From the NCBI RefSeq assembly GCF_008086175.1, contig NZ_VSKM01000013.1:1-64000 (forward strand): a stretch of DNA of 64,000 nucleotides. Reading direction: 5' to 3'. The notes beneath the pieces are model-generated. The model saw only the letters and a program-made list of their open reading frames with translations, was not told where the DNA came from and did not search any database. The DNA comes from Bizionia saleffrena (GTDB lineage: Bacteria > Bacteroidota > Bacteroidia > Flavobacteriales > Flavobacteriaceae). Below are positions 46,543 through 55,382 of this stretch, piece by piece; position 1 is the first letter of the stretch, and each line of letters opens with the position of its first letter. The position numbers were made by a program, and so were the translations under genes.

Positions 46543-47604
46543 TTATGCTATTGTTATTTTCTTTTCCAGATATACACTTTGCACTTGGTTGAGTAATTCC
46601 AAACCTCCTTTAAAAGGTTTCTGAAAGGCTTTTCTACCTAAAATCAAACCAGAACCGCCAGCTCTTTTATTGATAACAGCGGTTGTCACAGCTTCAGTCA
46701 TATCTGATTCGCCTTTGGAACCTCCACCTGAATTTATTAATCCTATTTTTCCCATATAACAATTTGCCACCTGTAACCTGCATAGGTCAATAGGATGTTC
46801 TGTGGTAAGTATTTTGTACATTTCATCATCATATTTACCAAACCCTATTTCTTTAAATCCGAAATTATTGGTTGGTAATTTTTGTTTGATGATATCAGCC
46901 TGAATGGTAACGCCCAAATGATTTGCCTGCCCTGTTAAATCGGCAGCTGCGTGATAATCTTCTTTTTCGGTTTTAAATGATTCGTTGCGTAAATAGCACC
47001 ACAAGATGGTTGCCATCCCCAAATTGTGCGCTTCTTCAAAAGCTTCGGCTATTTCTTTAAGCTGTCGGTTGCTTTCAGCTGAACCAAAATAAATAGTGGC
47101 ACCTACGGCAACGGCTCCCATATCCCAAGCCGATTTTACCTTGCCAAAAAGGGTTTGGTCATATTTATTGGGATAGGTAAGAAGCTCGTTATGGTTAATC
47201 TTGACAATGAACGGGATTCTATGGGCATATTTTCGGGCATTGAGCCCCAAAATGCCAAAGGTGGACGCTACACCGTTGCATCCAGCTTCAATAGCGAGTT
47301 TTATTATGTTTTCCGGGTCAAAATAATCCGGGTTTTTATAGAATGAAAATGCGGCACTATGCTCAATACCTTGATCCACAGGGAGTATGTTCAAATATCC
47401 TGTGCCACCCAGATTTCCGTGATTGTATAATTGGGCAAGACTTCGAAGCACCTGTGGATTTCTATTGCTTTTGGCAAATACCTTTTCAAAACTATTTTTG
47501 CTCGGGGTTTGCAGTTCGTCCTTTGTAATTTTTTCACAAACGTGGTCTAAATAGAAGGAAGCCTTGTTCCCTAAATTTTCAACTATATTTTTATAAACAT
47601 CCAT
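46543..47604 (-). CDS. fbaB: Class I fructose-bisphosphate aldolase (FbaB type)
   Basis: 353 residues of the DhnA/FbaB family, using a lysine Schiff base rather than a metal. Visible: [65 protein letters not shown] and the phosphate site [11 protein letters not shown]...[15 protein letters not shown]. Splits or forms fructose-1,6-bisphosphate in glycolysis and gluconeogenesis. It starts 14 bases after the type II GAPDH stop, so the two steps are made together. This metal-free aldolase would remain active when class II (Zn) aldolase is disturbed by copper, which is an inference. Confidence 0.94.
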   Translation of the reverse strand: MDVYKNIVENLGNKASFYLDHVCEKITKDELQTPSKNSFEKVFAKSNRNPQVLRSLAQLYNHGNLGGTGYLNILPVDQGIEHSAAFSFYKNPDYFDPENIIKLAIEAGCNGVASTFGILGLNARKYAHRIPFIVKINHNELLTYPNKYDQTLFGKVKSAWDMGAVAVGATIYFGSAESNRQLKEIAEAFEEAHNLGMATILWCYLRNESFKTEKEDYHAAADLTGQANHLGVTIQADIIKQKLPTNNFGFKEIGFGKYDDEMYKILTTEHPIDLCRLQVANCYMGKIGLINSGGGSKGESDMTEAVTTAVINKRAGGSGLILGRKAFQKPFKGGLELLNQVQSVYLEKKITIA

Positions 47605-47618
47605 AACATAATGATTTA

Positions 47619-48629
47619 TTAGATTCCTAAACTTTTATTGGTTTTTGAAATAGACTTTGCTCCATTTGTTTCAATTCCAGTAAGTGCTCGAATGGCATCG
47701 ATAGTTTCAGGGATAACAATAGCTTGATTATCCACCACATAGGCATAGAACAATTCATCACCCACAACTTTCAGCATATCTTCCCAGAGGGCAACTTCAT
47801 ACATATCGCCCCAAGGCCTTCCCATATCCAAAAACATTTCCTTGATGGTATTGTTGGAAACCAAACCTTGGTCATATTGAATTAGTTTAATACGGCTGGA
47901 CGTTCTAAAAGCATTAAGCACTTCTTCTTTTGTGGCCTTCTTTTTCAATTTCACATTCCAGTAGTGCATATGGCTTAAAGTTTCGGGCACTTTTACTGCG
48001 GAAGTGATGACATCCAAATCTGGATCAACACTTTTAGCATCAGGACCTTGATGGCTCGGAATATCTCTTTCGGGAACCATTGTGTTCATAATACCACCTA
48101 AATGACTTTCCCAAGGATCTGTCGCTCTTCTTAAAAGTGTGCCTCTGGCATAATCCAATAAATCGGCTCTTTTTAGGGCCGTCAATGTTCTTAAAATAGA
48201 AGTGGTGTTGCAAGAAACGACCCTTGTAGCATTTAGATTTATAGCTGATTTATAATTGTTTTCGGCACTAAAGGAATGTCCCGTGGTTTCGTGTTTTTCG
48301 CCACCCTGAACAATAAATTTGATGCTTTTTTCTTTATAGATTTCTACATTCTGAGCCGCAATTTTTTTAGGCGTACAGTCCACCACGAGATCTGATTTCT
48401 CTAAAAGTTCTTGCCTATTGCCTTTTACTGAAATCCCTTCGGACTTCATTTTATCAGCTGCTTCTTCGGTAGCTGCGTAGATGTCAAACTCCTTTCTTAC
48501 GGCATTTTGTATGCGCCAATCGCTAATGATATCGCACACTCCCGCAAGTTTCATATCGTCTTGTAAATTGATGGCATCGGCCACCCTTTTTCCAATGACT
48601 CCGTATCCTATAACTGCTATGTTTTTCAT
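47619..48629 (-). CDS. gap: Type II (archaeal-type) glyceraldehyde-3-phosphate dehydrogenase
   Basis: 336 residues, unlike the usual bacterial GapA. The Rossmann start is [15 protein letters not shown] (6-20). The catalytic Cys140 lies in [12 protein letters not shown], and [15 protein letters not shown] and [15 protein letters not shown] mark the archaeal class. It oxidises glyceraldehyde-3-phosphate with NAD(P). Such enzymes are mostly archaeal but are known in some Bacteroidota and others within stress islands. Cotranscribed with a class I aldolase, which suggests a horizontally acquired duplicate glycolytic pair alongside the core enzymes expected elsewhere in the genome. Confidence 0.93.
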   Translation of the reverse strand: MKNIAVIGYGVIGKRVADAINLQDDMKLAGVCDIISDWRIQNAVRKEFDIYAATEEAADKMKSEGISVKGNRQELLEKSDLVVDCTPKKIAAQNVEIYKEKSIKFIVQGGEKHETTGHSFSAENNYKSAINLNATRVVSCNTTSILRTLTALKRADLLDYARGTLLRRATDPWESHLGGIMNTMVPERDIPSHQGPDAKSVDPDLDVITSAVKVPETLSHMHYWNVKLKKKATKEEVLNAFRTSSRIKLIQYDQGLVSNNTIKEMFLDMGRPWGDMYEVALWEDMLKVVGDELFYAYVVDNQAIVIPETIDAIRALTGIETNGAKSISKTNKSLGI

Positions 48630-48707
48630 TATTTTTTATTTAATTAATTTTAGGTTATTGTTTCAATGAGTCTTTTATGATGGGTTTTGATTATAATTTA
48701 TCGATAA

Positions 48708-48730
48708 CGGCCTCTATCAATAAGAGGCCG
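48708..48730 (-). terminator. Terminator-like hairpin after HMA gene
   Basis: CGGCCTCT, 7-base loop, AGAGGCCG: a perfect GC-rich 8-bp stem just beyond the minus-strand HMA protein stop. The following tract is only moderately T-rich (TTATCGATAAATT), so it may attenuate rather than fully stop transcription. Confidence 0.6.
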
Positions 48731-48749
48731 AAGTTTCAAGAACTGACGG

Positions 48750-49004
48750 TTATCCACAGCACCCACCACCCGATTTTTTTGGCGCATTGGTCTCTTGTTC
48801 TCCTGCAACACCATAATTGCCGGCTTTTGATAATACTGCCTGTAATTGTGCCATATTTATAGCACTATCTGCTTGTATAACTGCTTTTGGTGGAGACAGG
48901 CTTACAGATACTGCTTTTATACCTACTATTTGACTCAATGCTTTTTCGACGGTCTTTACACAACCGCCACAGCTCATTCCTTTAATTGCTACTTGTTGTT
49001 CCAT
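48750..49004 (-). CDS. Heavy-metal-associated (HMA) domain copper chaperone-like protein
   Basis: 84 residues. HMA fold of about 65 residues with the metal site GMSCGGC (Cys12, Cys15) in loop 1 and the usual AVSVSLSPPKAVIQAD and AQLQAVLSKAGNYGV elements. A flexible tail ends GGGCCG, giving a second Cys pair. Binds Cu+ or Hg2+ and passes it to a pump or sensor in the cytosol. Placed between the APC permease and the GAPDH gene, and followed by a hairpin. Confidence 0.92.
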   Translation of the reverse strand: MEQQVAIKGMSCGGCVKTVEKALSQIVGIKAVSVSLSPPKAVIQADSAINMAQLQAVLSKAGNYGVAGEQETNAPKKSGGGCCG

Positions 49005-49135
49005 AATCTTGATTTTTTAATTGTTATTATTTTTTATATAAACTGTTTTTACTACTTCTATCACTTATCTACTTTTTATTTTTGTTGTCCTTACTTATCT
49101 GTTCCATAATATTGAGTATTAAATAATTTATATTT

Positions 49136-50482
49136 TTATTTGACAGGTTTGTTGTCGTCCATTCCCATTGGCATATTGCCTTCAGTATCCGTATGCGAAA
49201 TCATAAAAAGACGTTCCGCAACAATTATTAGAACAATCCCAATGGCCGCTACAATAAGTACCAAAGGATCGTTCAAATATTTTATATAAAGAAAGGCAGA
49301 GAGTACCGCAATGTCCATTATAATAGCCGTCAAAGGAATGATAGGTTGAAAATTCACTTCGTTTTTAAGATGGCGGAAAAGTCCCCAATGGATAGCAATA
49401 TCCATAATGAGATAGAATATAGCTCCAATGGAAGCAATTCTTGTTAAATCGAACAGAACAGTTAATAAAATAGCAAGTGAAACCGTGAAGATGAGGGCGG
49501 GATTTTTAAACTTTGCTATTTTTTTTAAGGATGGAACCTGCTTCATATCACTCAACATCCCCAACAAGCGTGAGGCTGAAAACACACTTGCGATAACTCC
49601 AGAAAAAGTGGCTACGATAGCTATAGCTATGGTAATCCAAGAACCCCATTCCCCAAAAATGGGTTGGGCAGCGGCAGCCAAGGCATAGTCTTTTGCTTCG
49701 ATTATTTCTGGGATGCTTAAACCTCCTGCAACAGCAAGTGCCAACGCTACATAAATAATCGTACAGATTAGAATAGAAATAATAATGGATCGCCCAAGGT
49801 TCTTATGTGGATTTTTAATGTCTCCACCCTGATTTGTAATAGTAGTGAACCCTTTATAAGCAAGAATCGCCAACGCCAAGGCAGCAACAAACCCTAATCC
49901 TTGTGGCAAGGCTTCGGTATTTTTTGGAATATAGTTTCCAGTGATATCTGCAAATCCAGAAACTATTAGACCAGCAATGGCGAGTATTGCTATACCTGTA
50001 ACTTTAATAATTGCCGTAAAGGTGGCTGTTGTGCCAATTACTTTATTACCTAGAATATTCACGATATAGGCCATTACCAAAAGCAGAATACCAAGAACGG
50101 ATGCGTAACCTGCAAAACTATCTGGTAATAAGCGAAGCGTATAGGCGCCAAAAGTACCGGCAACCAAACTTTCTGAAACTACCATTGAGACATACATCAA
50201 TAAAGAAAAGACACCCGTTGTAGTTCCTGGGCCATAGGATTTATTTAAAAATTTAACGACACCTCCAGAGGAAGGAAAAGCATTTGAGAACTTTACATAG
50301 GAATAAGAACTGAAACCCACAACAACAGCACCTGCAATAAAAGCAATTGGGAATAAATCGCCCACTAGCTCTGCTATTTGTCCCATAAGGACAAAAATCC
50401 CGGCGCCAATCATTACGCCAGTGCCAAGAGAAATGGAACCTATTAAGGAAAGCTTATTATTTTTGTCTTTGGTGTTTTTCAT
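49136..50482 (-). CDS. APC superfamily amino acid permease
   Basis: 448 residues, about twelve membrane helices. Characteristic first-helix motif ISLGTGVMIGAGIFVLMG, later GVVKFLNKSYGPGTTTGVFSLLMY, and VALALAILAYKGFTTITNQGGDIKNPHKNLGRSI with the helix 6-7 Gly-rich part. The tail (HTDTEGNMPMGMDDNKPVK) is soluble. Imports an amino acid or amine by H+ symport or antiport; specificity unknown. It starts seven bases after the NDH-2 stop and lies in the metal/stress transcript. Confidence 0.9.
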   Translation of the reverse strand: MKNTKDKNNKLSLIGSISLGTGVMIGAGIFVLMGQIAELVGDLFPIAFIAGAVVVGFSSYSYVKFSNAFPSSGGVVKFLNKSYGPGTTTGVFSLLMYVSMVVSESLVAGTFGAYTLRLLPDSFAGYASVLGILLLVMAYIVNILGNKVIGTTATFTAIIKVTGIAILAIAGLIVSGFADITGNYIPKNTEALPQGLGFVAALALAILAYKGFTTITNQGGDIKNPHKNLGRSIIISILICTIIYVALALAVAGGLSIPEIIEAKDYALAAAAQPIFGEWGSWITIAIAIVATFSGVIASVFSASRLLGMLSDMKQVPSLKKIAKFKNPALIFTVSLAILLTVLFDLTRIASIGAIFYLIMDIAIHWGLFRHLKNEVNFQPIIPLTAIIMDIAVLSAFLYIKYLNDPLVLIVAAIGIVLIIVAERLFMISHTDTEGNMPMGMDDNKPVK

Positions 50483-50489
50483 ATCGAAA

Positions 50490-51824
50490 TTATTTATTCG
50501 TGTGATTGATTGATGATTTTGGTTTAAAATCTCTAATAATCAAGCGGTTGCTCTTTTCATAAGTGAAATAGCTTACCGCCCAATTAAAACCAACCATCAA
50601 TCTATTTCTAAATCCGCTTATGGATAGCAAGTGTATAATAGACCAAAGTAACCAAGCGAAATAGCCTGCAAACTTGAATTTGCCTAAATCAGCTACTGCT
50701 TTACGTTTACCTACTGTTGCCAGTGAACCTTTATCTCTATATTCGAAAGGTTTTATGGGCTCATCATTAATAAGTTTCAATATTGTGTCGCCAAGATATT
50801 TCCCTTGTTGAATAGCTGTTTGCGCCACTTGTGGATGTCCTTTTGGTGTCTCTTCTGTAATTATGGCCGCTATATCGCCTATGGCAAATATGTTTTCGTA
50901 GCCTTCTACTTTTAAATTGTCATCGGTCTTGATACGGTTTCCTTTGACTATGTTTTTTTCATCTATACCTTTAGGGAATAGCCCCTTAACACCTGCTGTC
51001 CAGATTAGGTTTTTGGCTAAAATGGTCTTTCCGCTTTTTGTGGTAACCTGTGAGCCGTCATAATCACTAACCGATTCATTGAATAGTACTTTTACATTTA
51101 AGTCCTTCAAATACTTCAAGGTTTTAGTAGAAGCTTTATCTGACATAGTTGATAGCAACATATTATTTGCTTCAACGAGATAAATTTTCATTATTGAAGA
51201 AGGGTACTCTGGATAATCCTTCGGTAGAATGTATTTACAGAATTCTGCCAAAGCTCCAGCCATTTCTACGCCAGCAGGACCACCGCCAACAATAACAAAA
51301 TTGGTTAGGGAATCCCTTTCTTCTTCATCGCAAGTTATTGCAGCCTCTTCCAGATTTTGCAGCATCATATGACGTATGTTTAGGGAGTCGCGAATATCCT
51401 TCATCCCTAAACTGTTTTCGGCTACGCTATCCATACCAAAAAAATTAGTGGTCGTGCCCGTTGCCAGCACGAGGTAATCGTAATGAATTTTTCCTTTAGA
51501 AGTTATTAGGGTATTTGAAGAAGGCTGAATTTCCTCGACTTCGGCCAAACGAAACAACACATTTTTATATCCATTAATTTGTTTTCTGAATGGAAATACA
51601 ATACTGTCAGGTTCCAAAGCACTCGTTGCCACTTGATAAAATAAAGGCTGAAATTGATGGAAGTTATTCTTATCGAACAGGACTACCTGAAGTTCTTTGT
51701 GTTTTAGTTTTTTTACCAAGGCCAAACCTGCAAAGCCTCCACCAATGATAACAATACGTGGAAATTTAGTGTCTGGAAGACAGATAGTTTCACTGTTAGT
51801 ATTTATTGTTTGATTAATTTTCAT
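50490..51824 (-). CDS. ndh: Type II NADH:quinone oxidoreductase (NDH-2)
   Basis: 444 residues. Two Rossmann folds: RIVIIGGGFAGLALVKKL near residue 24 (FAD) and FVIVGGGPAGVEMAGALAEF near 178 (NADH). Between them are NFHQFQPLFYQVATSALEPD and DYLVLATGTTTNFFG, and ENIFAIGDIAAI closes the FAD site. A C-terminal amphipathic/hydrophobic segment (FAGYFAWLLWSIIHLLSISGFRN) anchors it to the inner membrane. It passes electrons from NADH to menaquinone without pumping protons. Inclusion in the island suggests redox balancing under metal or low-energy stress. First gene of a leftward run. Confidence 0.93.
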   Translation of the reverse strand: MKINQTINTNSETICLPDTKFPRIVIIGGGFAGLALVKKLKHKELQVVLFDKNNFHQFQPLFYQVATSALEPDSIVFPFRKQINGYKNVLFRLAEVEEIQPSSNTLITSKGKIHYDYLVLATGTTTNFFGMDSVAENSLGMKDIRDSLNIRHMMLQNLEEAAITCDEEERDSLTNFVIVGGGPAGVEMAGALAEFCKYILPKDYPEYPSSIMKIYLVEANNMLLSTMSDKASTKTLKYLKDLNVKVLFNESVSDYDGSQVTTKSGKTILAKNLIWTAGVKGLFPKGIDEKNIVKGNRIKTDDNLKVEGYENIFAIGDIAAIITEETPKGHPQVAQTAIQQGKYLGDTILKLINDEPIKPFEYRDKGSLATVGKRKAVADLGKFKFAGYFAWLLWSIIHLLSISGFRNRLMVGFNWAVSYFTYEKSNRLIIRDFKPKSSINHTNK

Positions 51825-51997
51825 TTTTTAAAGTATTTATAAGGATTTTGGTTTTACATATTAATTATCTTTATTTAGTATACTGTAATCAAGTTCGCTA
51901 TTAGAATTTATTTTCTATAACTTTTTTTGATAAATCGAGTTATTACCAATAGTGTAAGAATAATCAATGATCATATAAACCATCCGCTGCATAACTC

Positions 51998-52285
51998 CTA
52001 AAGGATATTCCTATTTTTAACTTTTATTTGAGCGTTGTAAAAAGCTGCAACGCAAGCACCAATTAACCAACCCAAAATGAAAGTTTGAACGATTCCAAAA
52101 AACACTTCCAATAAAGGAACGTCCATCCTGATAATATTGGTAGTATCCAAACCGTGTAAAAGGTTGTTGAAAAAAGTGATTGTTTCTTCTCGTCCTGCTG
52201 TTGCCATTACGATTATACAGCCTAAATAAATTAAGGCACCTGTAAGACCAAAAGCAAAGCCAAGTTTTTTATATTTAATCGATAC
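51998..52285 (-). CDS. DUF5676 family membrane protein with apparent 5' frameshift
   Basis: The annotatable frame from ATG 52207 gives 69 residues. The same frame stays open upstream and encodes KKLGFAFGLTGALIYLGCIIV, the missing conserved first helix of DUF5676, but without a start codon. An ATG at 52285 in another frame (MYRLNIK) would join it if the A6 run near 52265 were one base longer. I therefore read it as one ~95-residue gene with a single-base loss. Two helices flank a FFNNLLHGLDTTNIIRMD loop. The family is common beside copper and mercury genes; function unknown. Confidence 0.7.
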   Translation of the reverse strand, partial: VSIKYKKLGFAFGLTGALIYLGCIIVMATAGREETITFFNNLLHGLDTTNIIRMDVPLLEVFFGIVQTFILGWLIGACVAAFYNAQIKVKNRNIL

Positions 52286-52304
52286 ATGATTTTTTAGTTT
52301 TGAG

Positions 52305-52523
52305 TTAGTTCTCTGAGGTCAAAATATTTTTAGACTCTTCAAATTCTTCTTTAGATATTTCGCCAATGGCAAAACGCTTTTTCAAAATATCCAAAGGGCT
52401 TTCTTTCTTTGATTTTTGATATGGAATCTCTGCTGGGATAAAGAATATCCAAGCGATTAAAATGATCCAAATAATCCACCATATTAGGTGCATACCTCCA
52501 AAATGTCCGTCGTAAAAATGCAT
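52305..52523 (-). CDS. SHOCT domain small membrane protein
   Basis: 72 residues. One membrane helix (MHLIWWIIWIILIAWIFFIP) follows a short His/Gly/Asp-rich start; the C-terminal SHOCT motif is DILKKRFAIGEISKEEFEESKNIL. SHOCT helices-turn-helices mediate protein contacts. One of two SHOCT genes within 900 bases, which look like paralogues. Confidence 0.88.
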   Translation of the reverse strand: MHFYDGHFGGMHLIWWIIWIILIAWIFFIPAEIPYQKSKKESPLDILKKRFAIGEISKEEFEESKNILTSEN

Positions 52524-52544
52524 AGTTTTAGTTTTTAGTTGTTA

Positions 52545-52712
52545 TTAATTTATTTCTGTGATTTTATATTCATTGAGCTCATCGAGATGCTTTTGTAATT
52601 GGGCCATAAAAATCGCTGCTTTTTATATGTTGAGGTGTGCCTCTAAAGTCTTCTTGACCTTTACGACACAACCACCACAACTGATTCCGTTAATTTGAAA
52701 TTTTTGTTTCAT
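52545..52712 (-). pseudogene. Truncated HMA (heavy-metal) protein gene
   Basis: Starts as a proper HMA protein: KFQINGISCGGCVVKVKKTLEAHLNI, with the CGGC metal site. An in-frame TAA follows (where NIEK is expected in relatives, a likely GAA to TAA change). After the stop the frame continues as KAAIFMAQLQKHLDELNEYKITEIN, the recognisable C-terminal helix and end, but the middle strands are missing. The gene is thus shortened and interrupted. Confidence 0.7.
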
Positions 52713-52724
52713 TTTTTTTGTTTT

Positions 52725-52991
52725 TTAATGATGATGACCTTTGTGTTCTTCTTTAGAACCTATGCTAGCTATCTCTTTGCTTTTTTTACTATCCGTTTCT
52801 TTATGCTGCGAATGATTATGACCACTGTTTCCGTGTGAACCGTGGAGCATAAACAGATGAATGGCAAATATGAAAATGATAAAAATGAAGAGAGATGAAC
52901 CGTCTCCAAAACCCAATGATGGTGCTAAAAAGATGAACAGTAGTGGTAGCCCATAACCGATGACCATCCATATCCATTGATTATTTTTCAT
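52725..52991 (-). CDS. Small His-rich membrane protein
   Basis: 88 residues. Two membrane helices (about 6-23 and 32-50) are followed by a soluble tail with HGSHGNSGHNHSQH and a terminal HHH, giving at least eleven His. The tail is probably a metal-binding segment. Similar DUF2933-like proteins occur in copper and silver islands. The neighbouring SHOCT gene ends four bases before its start region, so it is cotranscribed. Confidence 0.82.
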   Translation of the reverse strand: MKNNQWIWMVIGYGLPLLFIFLAPSLGFGDGSSLFIFIIFIFAIHLFMLHGSHGNSGHNHSQHKETDSKKSKEIASIGSKEEHKGHHH

Positions 52992-52995
52992 TGTT

Positions 52996-53187
52996 TTAAT
53001 TTTTAGTATTCAACATTCGTTTTTGTTCTTCATATTCTTCTTTGGATATTTCGCCCTTGGCGAATCGGTTGTCCAGAATACCCATAGGATTTTCTCTCTT
53101 CACAGTATTTTGTCTATTTCTTCCATTGTAAAGAAATAGGCCTAATACAAGCACAACCGGTATCAATATCCACCACCACATCATCAT
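52996..53187 (-). CDS. SHOCT domain small membrane protein, paralogue
   Basis: 63 residues. One helix (MWWWILIPVVLVLGLFLY), basic linker, then the SHOCT motif GILDNRFAKGEISKEEYEEQKRML. Related to the SHOCT protein at 52305-52523. Upstream Met/Trp-rich start is the natural one. Confidence 0.88.
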   Translation of the reverse strand: MMMWWWILIPVVLVLGLFLYNGRNRQNTVKRENPMGILDNRFAKGEISKEEYEEQKRMLNTKN

Positions 53188-53258
53188 AATTATATAGTTT
53201 TAATAGTTAACTAATTATTTCTATTTTAAATTATCCTAATCTTTAGGGGTAGAATTTA

Positions 53259-53759
53259 TTATTCTTCATGTTTCATTTTTCCTGCCATTTTCTTTACCAT
53301 TTCAGGATTTTTTCCCATCATTTTCTGCATCATTTCTTCCATCATTTCGTTGTTATGGATTTCATCCATTACCATTTTACGACCCTTTTCACTCTCCATC
53401 ATTTTAGCGAGCATTTTGGATTGCATCTTTTGCATCATTTCTGGGTTTTTATCCATCATCATCTGCATATGGGATTGCATCTTTTCTTTCATTTCAGGGT
53501 TTTTTTCCATCATCATTTTCATATTCCCAGATTCCATCTGTTCCATATGGGCCTTCATCAACATTTTCTTGGCCTCTTTACTTTTTTGTGCCTCACTGAT
53601 GAAATTGGTAAACTGATTAGGGTTTGAAATGATTTCTTGATAAATAGCATTTCTATTTTCTACTACCTGCATTGTCTCGGTAGCATTGAAGGATGATTTG
53701 CAACTGAACAGTGTTGCCACTATTCCAATTGTCATTAAAATTTTTACTGTTTTTTTCAT
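53259..53759 (-). CDS. Met-rich lipoprotein, probably copper-binding
   Basis: 166 residues from the chosen ATG (an ATG three codons upstream and one 28 codons upstream are in frame, but the signal peptide MKKTVKILMTIGIVATLFSC fits best here). Lipobox LFSC. The mature chain has the NPEMxxxMQ-type repeats: KNPEMKEKM, KNPEMMQKM, KNPEMVKKM, with about 30 Met. Met clusters bind Cu+ or Ag+ in the oxidising periplasm. Neighbours are a small His-rich protein, SHOCT genes and the second Met-rich protein. Confidence 0.85.
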   Translation of the reverse strand: MKKTVKILMTIGIVATLFSCKSSFNATETMQVVENRNAIYQEIISNPNQFTNFISEAQKSKEAKKMLMKAHMEQMESGNMKMMMEKNPEMKEKMQSHMQMMMDKNPEMMQKMQSKMLAKMMESEKGRKMVMDEIHNNEMMEEMMQKMMGKNPEMVKKMAGKMKHEE

Positions 53760-53856
53760 TTTTTTCATTTTTAGATTATTAAATATTCGATTAAACTGAT
53801 TTTTTATACTCGGAAATTGACGATTAGGAATTTTGAGGTTCATTACAATCTATAAC

Positions 53857-54027
53857 CTATTGGGGAGTTCTCCCACAAAATCCACATGGCTCTCCATTTT
53901 TATTGAGCTTAGGATTTTGACTTGCACACGTTCCTGCAAACTTGCCATCTTTTCTAATCCAAATTTTTATGGCTATTCCTGCAATTCCCAATCCTAAAAG
54001 GATAACAGTGATTAATATTAGTTTCAT
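53857..54027 (-). CDS. Small membrane/secreted Cys-containing protein
   Basis: 56 residues. An N-terminal hydrophobic helix (KLILITVILLGLGIAGIAIKIW) and a short outer segment with Cys residues (GTCASQNP, GEPCGFCGRTP), including CGFC. The plan is common in Flavobacteriaceae, where it is annotated only as a membrane or secreted protein. The CxxC could bind metal or act in thiol chemistry. It lies between the two Met-rich lipoprotein genes. Confidence 0.75.
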   Translation of the reverse strand: MKLILITVILLGLGIAGIAIKIWIRKDGKFAGTCASQNPKLNKNGEPCGFCGRTPQ

Positions 54028-54127
54028 AGTTTGTCTATTTTTTTCTTGTTGTTATACCACCAAATTGCCAGAAGGACAAATGGTATAATCTATGCATACA
54101 TCATAATTTCTTGATTTTAATACTATG

Positions 54128-54556
54128 TTAATTGTACATGTCTCCCGTATTTTTTCCCTTATCGCCCATCATCTTCATACTGGATTGCATACAAGCTTCA
54201 CTCATCATACCTTCATTTTGCATTATTAACATCATATGATTCATCATTTTTCCGTCTTTCATCATTGAATGTATCATATTCATTGTCATAGTGCTGTCTT
54301 TCATCATATTGAAGCCCTCACCCTTCATCATCATATTCATCATGCCTTTATTTCCTTGCATCATTTGCATAGCCTGATTATTTCCTTGCATATTCTCCAT
54401 AAATTCGTTCATATAATCATCATCCTGGGTAATGGTATTAAAAACCTCTGTGCGGGTTTCAGGACTTTCCATTAATGATTGAGGATTTATTTTTTGTTTG
54501 CAACTGTTAAAGCTTAGAAGCCCAATTGCGGATAAAATAATTAGTAGTGTTTTCAT
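54128..54556 (-). CDS. Second Met-rich lipoprotein
   Basis: 142 residues. Signal peptide MKTLLIILSAIGLLSFNSC with lipobox FNSC. The mature chain holds long Met clusters (MQMMQGNKGMMNMMMKG, MTMNMIHSMMKD, MMNHMMLIMQ) and over 30 Met in total, with His at two places. Paralogous in layout to the neighbouring Met-rich lipoprotein, including the ETRTEVFNTI..DDDYMNEFM stretch that parallels NRNAIYQEI..NPNQFTNFI. Likely periplasmic Cu+ or Ag+ buffer. Confidence 0.83.
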   Translation of the reverse strand: MKTLLIILSAIGLLSFNSCKQKINPQSLMESPETRTEVFNTITQDDDYMNEFMENMQGNNQAMQMMQGNKGMMNMMMKGEGFNMMKDSTMTMNMIHSMMKDGKMMNHMMLIMQNEGMMSEACMQSSMKMMGDKGKNTGDMYN

Positions 54557-54716
54557 AATTTTCTATTTTTATTTAGTTAAACATTTATTTTAATTTTAAT
54601 AAATCCATTCCTAGCAATCCATTAATCATAACTGAAGGAATTGGTTGTCAGCTATTAAGTGTTAGGTTTTTAAAAGGTTTCCATTTTTGTGATTTTCTTT
54701 TCAGTACATTTCATTA

Positions 54717-55313
54717 TCAATCAATTTTTTTAACACTACATTTATTGTCGCTTCCTTTTAACGCAACCAAATTGCGAGAGATAAACCTTGATGAAATGGC
54801 AGGTGGATTTTTATATTTAGGTGAGACGTGAATGGCCAACTGGGTTAAATGGTCAAGGGTTTTTCCTACTTTATCTATAACCACTTCAAAATAATGATAG
54901 CTAACCACGTCCTTGTTAAAAATGTCATTGGAGCCAATGGTTTCTTTTTCAACTTTTAACAGCAATGCTTTGCCATATTCAAAGTTGACAGCGTTCAAGA
55001 ATTGTGGTTTTATGACTGCTTTTCCAGTTTTATCAATATAGACGTAATTGAGTGCACCATCTTTTTGATGGGCAATTAGGTCTCTTTCGTTACTAAATAT
55101 GGGATAGGATGCCTTTTCTGTTTGGTTTGACACTAAATGCTTTCGAAAATCAACGATTATTTTTCCATCTTGATCAATAAAACGCCATTCATTACCCTTT
55201 TTAATGGCAGCTACGTCATTGTTAAAAAGCGGGATATACTCTAGATTTTCTAAAGTTTTTGAAATTCCTAAAAAGGGAATTAATATTATTATTATTATTA
55301 TCAAATATTTCAT
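54717..55313 (-). CDS. Exported WG-repeat-like protein
   Basis: 198 residues, with a signal peptide that contains seven Ile in a row (encoded by an ATT repeat). WG-type beta repeats can be seen: AAIKKGNEWRFIDQDGKIIVDF and NYVYIDKTGKAVIKPQF, then a third diverged unit. Such repeats form small propeller-like scaffolds. No metal motif is visible apart from the final CSVKK Cys. Function in the island unclear. Confidence 0.75.
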   Translation of the reverse strand: MKYLIIIIIILIPFLGISKTLENLEYIPLFNNDVAAIKKGNEWRFIDQDGKIIVDFRKHLVSNQTEKASYPIFSNERDLIAHQKDGALNYVYIDKTGKAVIKPQFLNAVNFEYGKALLLKVEKETIGSNDIFNKDVVSYHYFEVVIDKVGKTLDHLTQLAIHVSPKYKNPPAISSRFISRNLVALKGSDNKCSVKKID

Positions 55314-55382
55314 TTTGGAATGATTTAATTGTTAAAATTAATGATTGCCTGAAGCTTCCATCTGCATAACTTTCGTTGTTAT

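Noticed and set aside
52725-53187. Reading the SHOCT and His-rich genes as one broken gene
   Set aside because: Each has its own start, stop and complete domain, so they are separate genes.
53268-53627. Plus-strand His/Phe-rich ORFs over the Met-rich lipoprotein
   Set aside because: Antisense of Met codons (CAT) gives His; a shadow of the real minus-strand gene.
55262-55300. ATT trinucleotide run as a microsatellite
   Set aside because: It encodes Ile in the signal peptide of the WG-repeat protein and is short.
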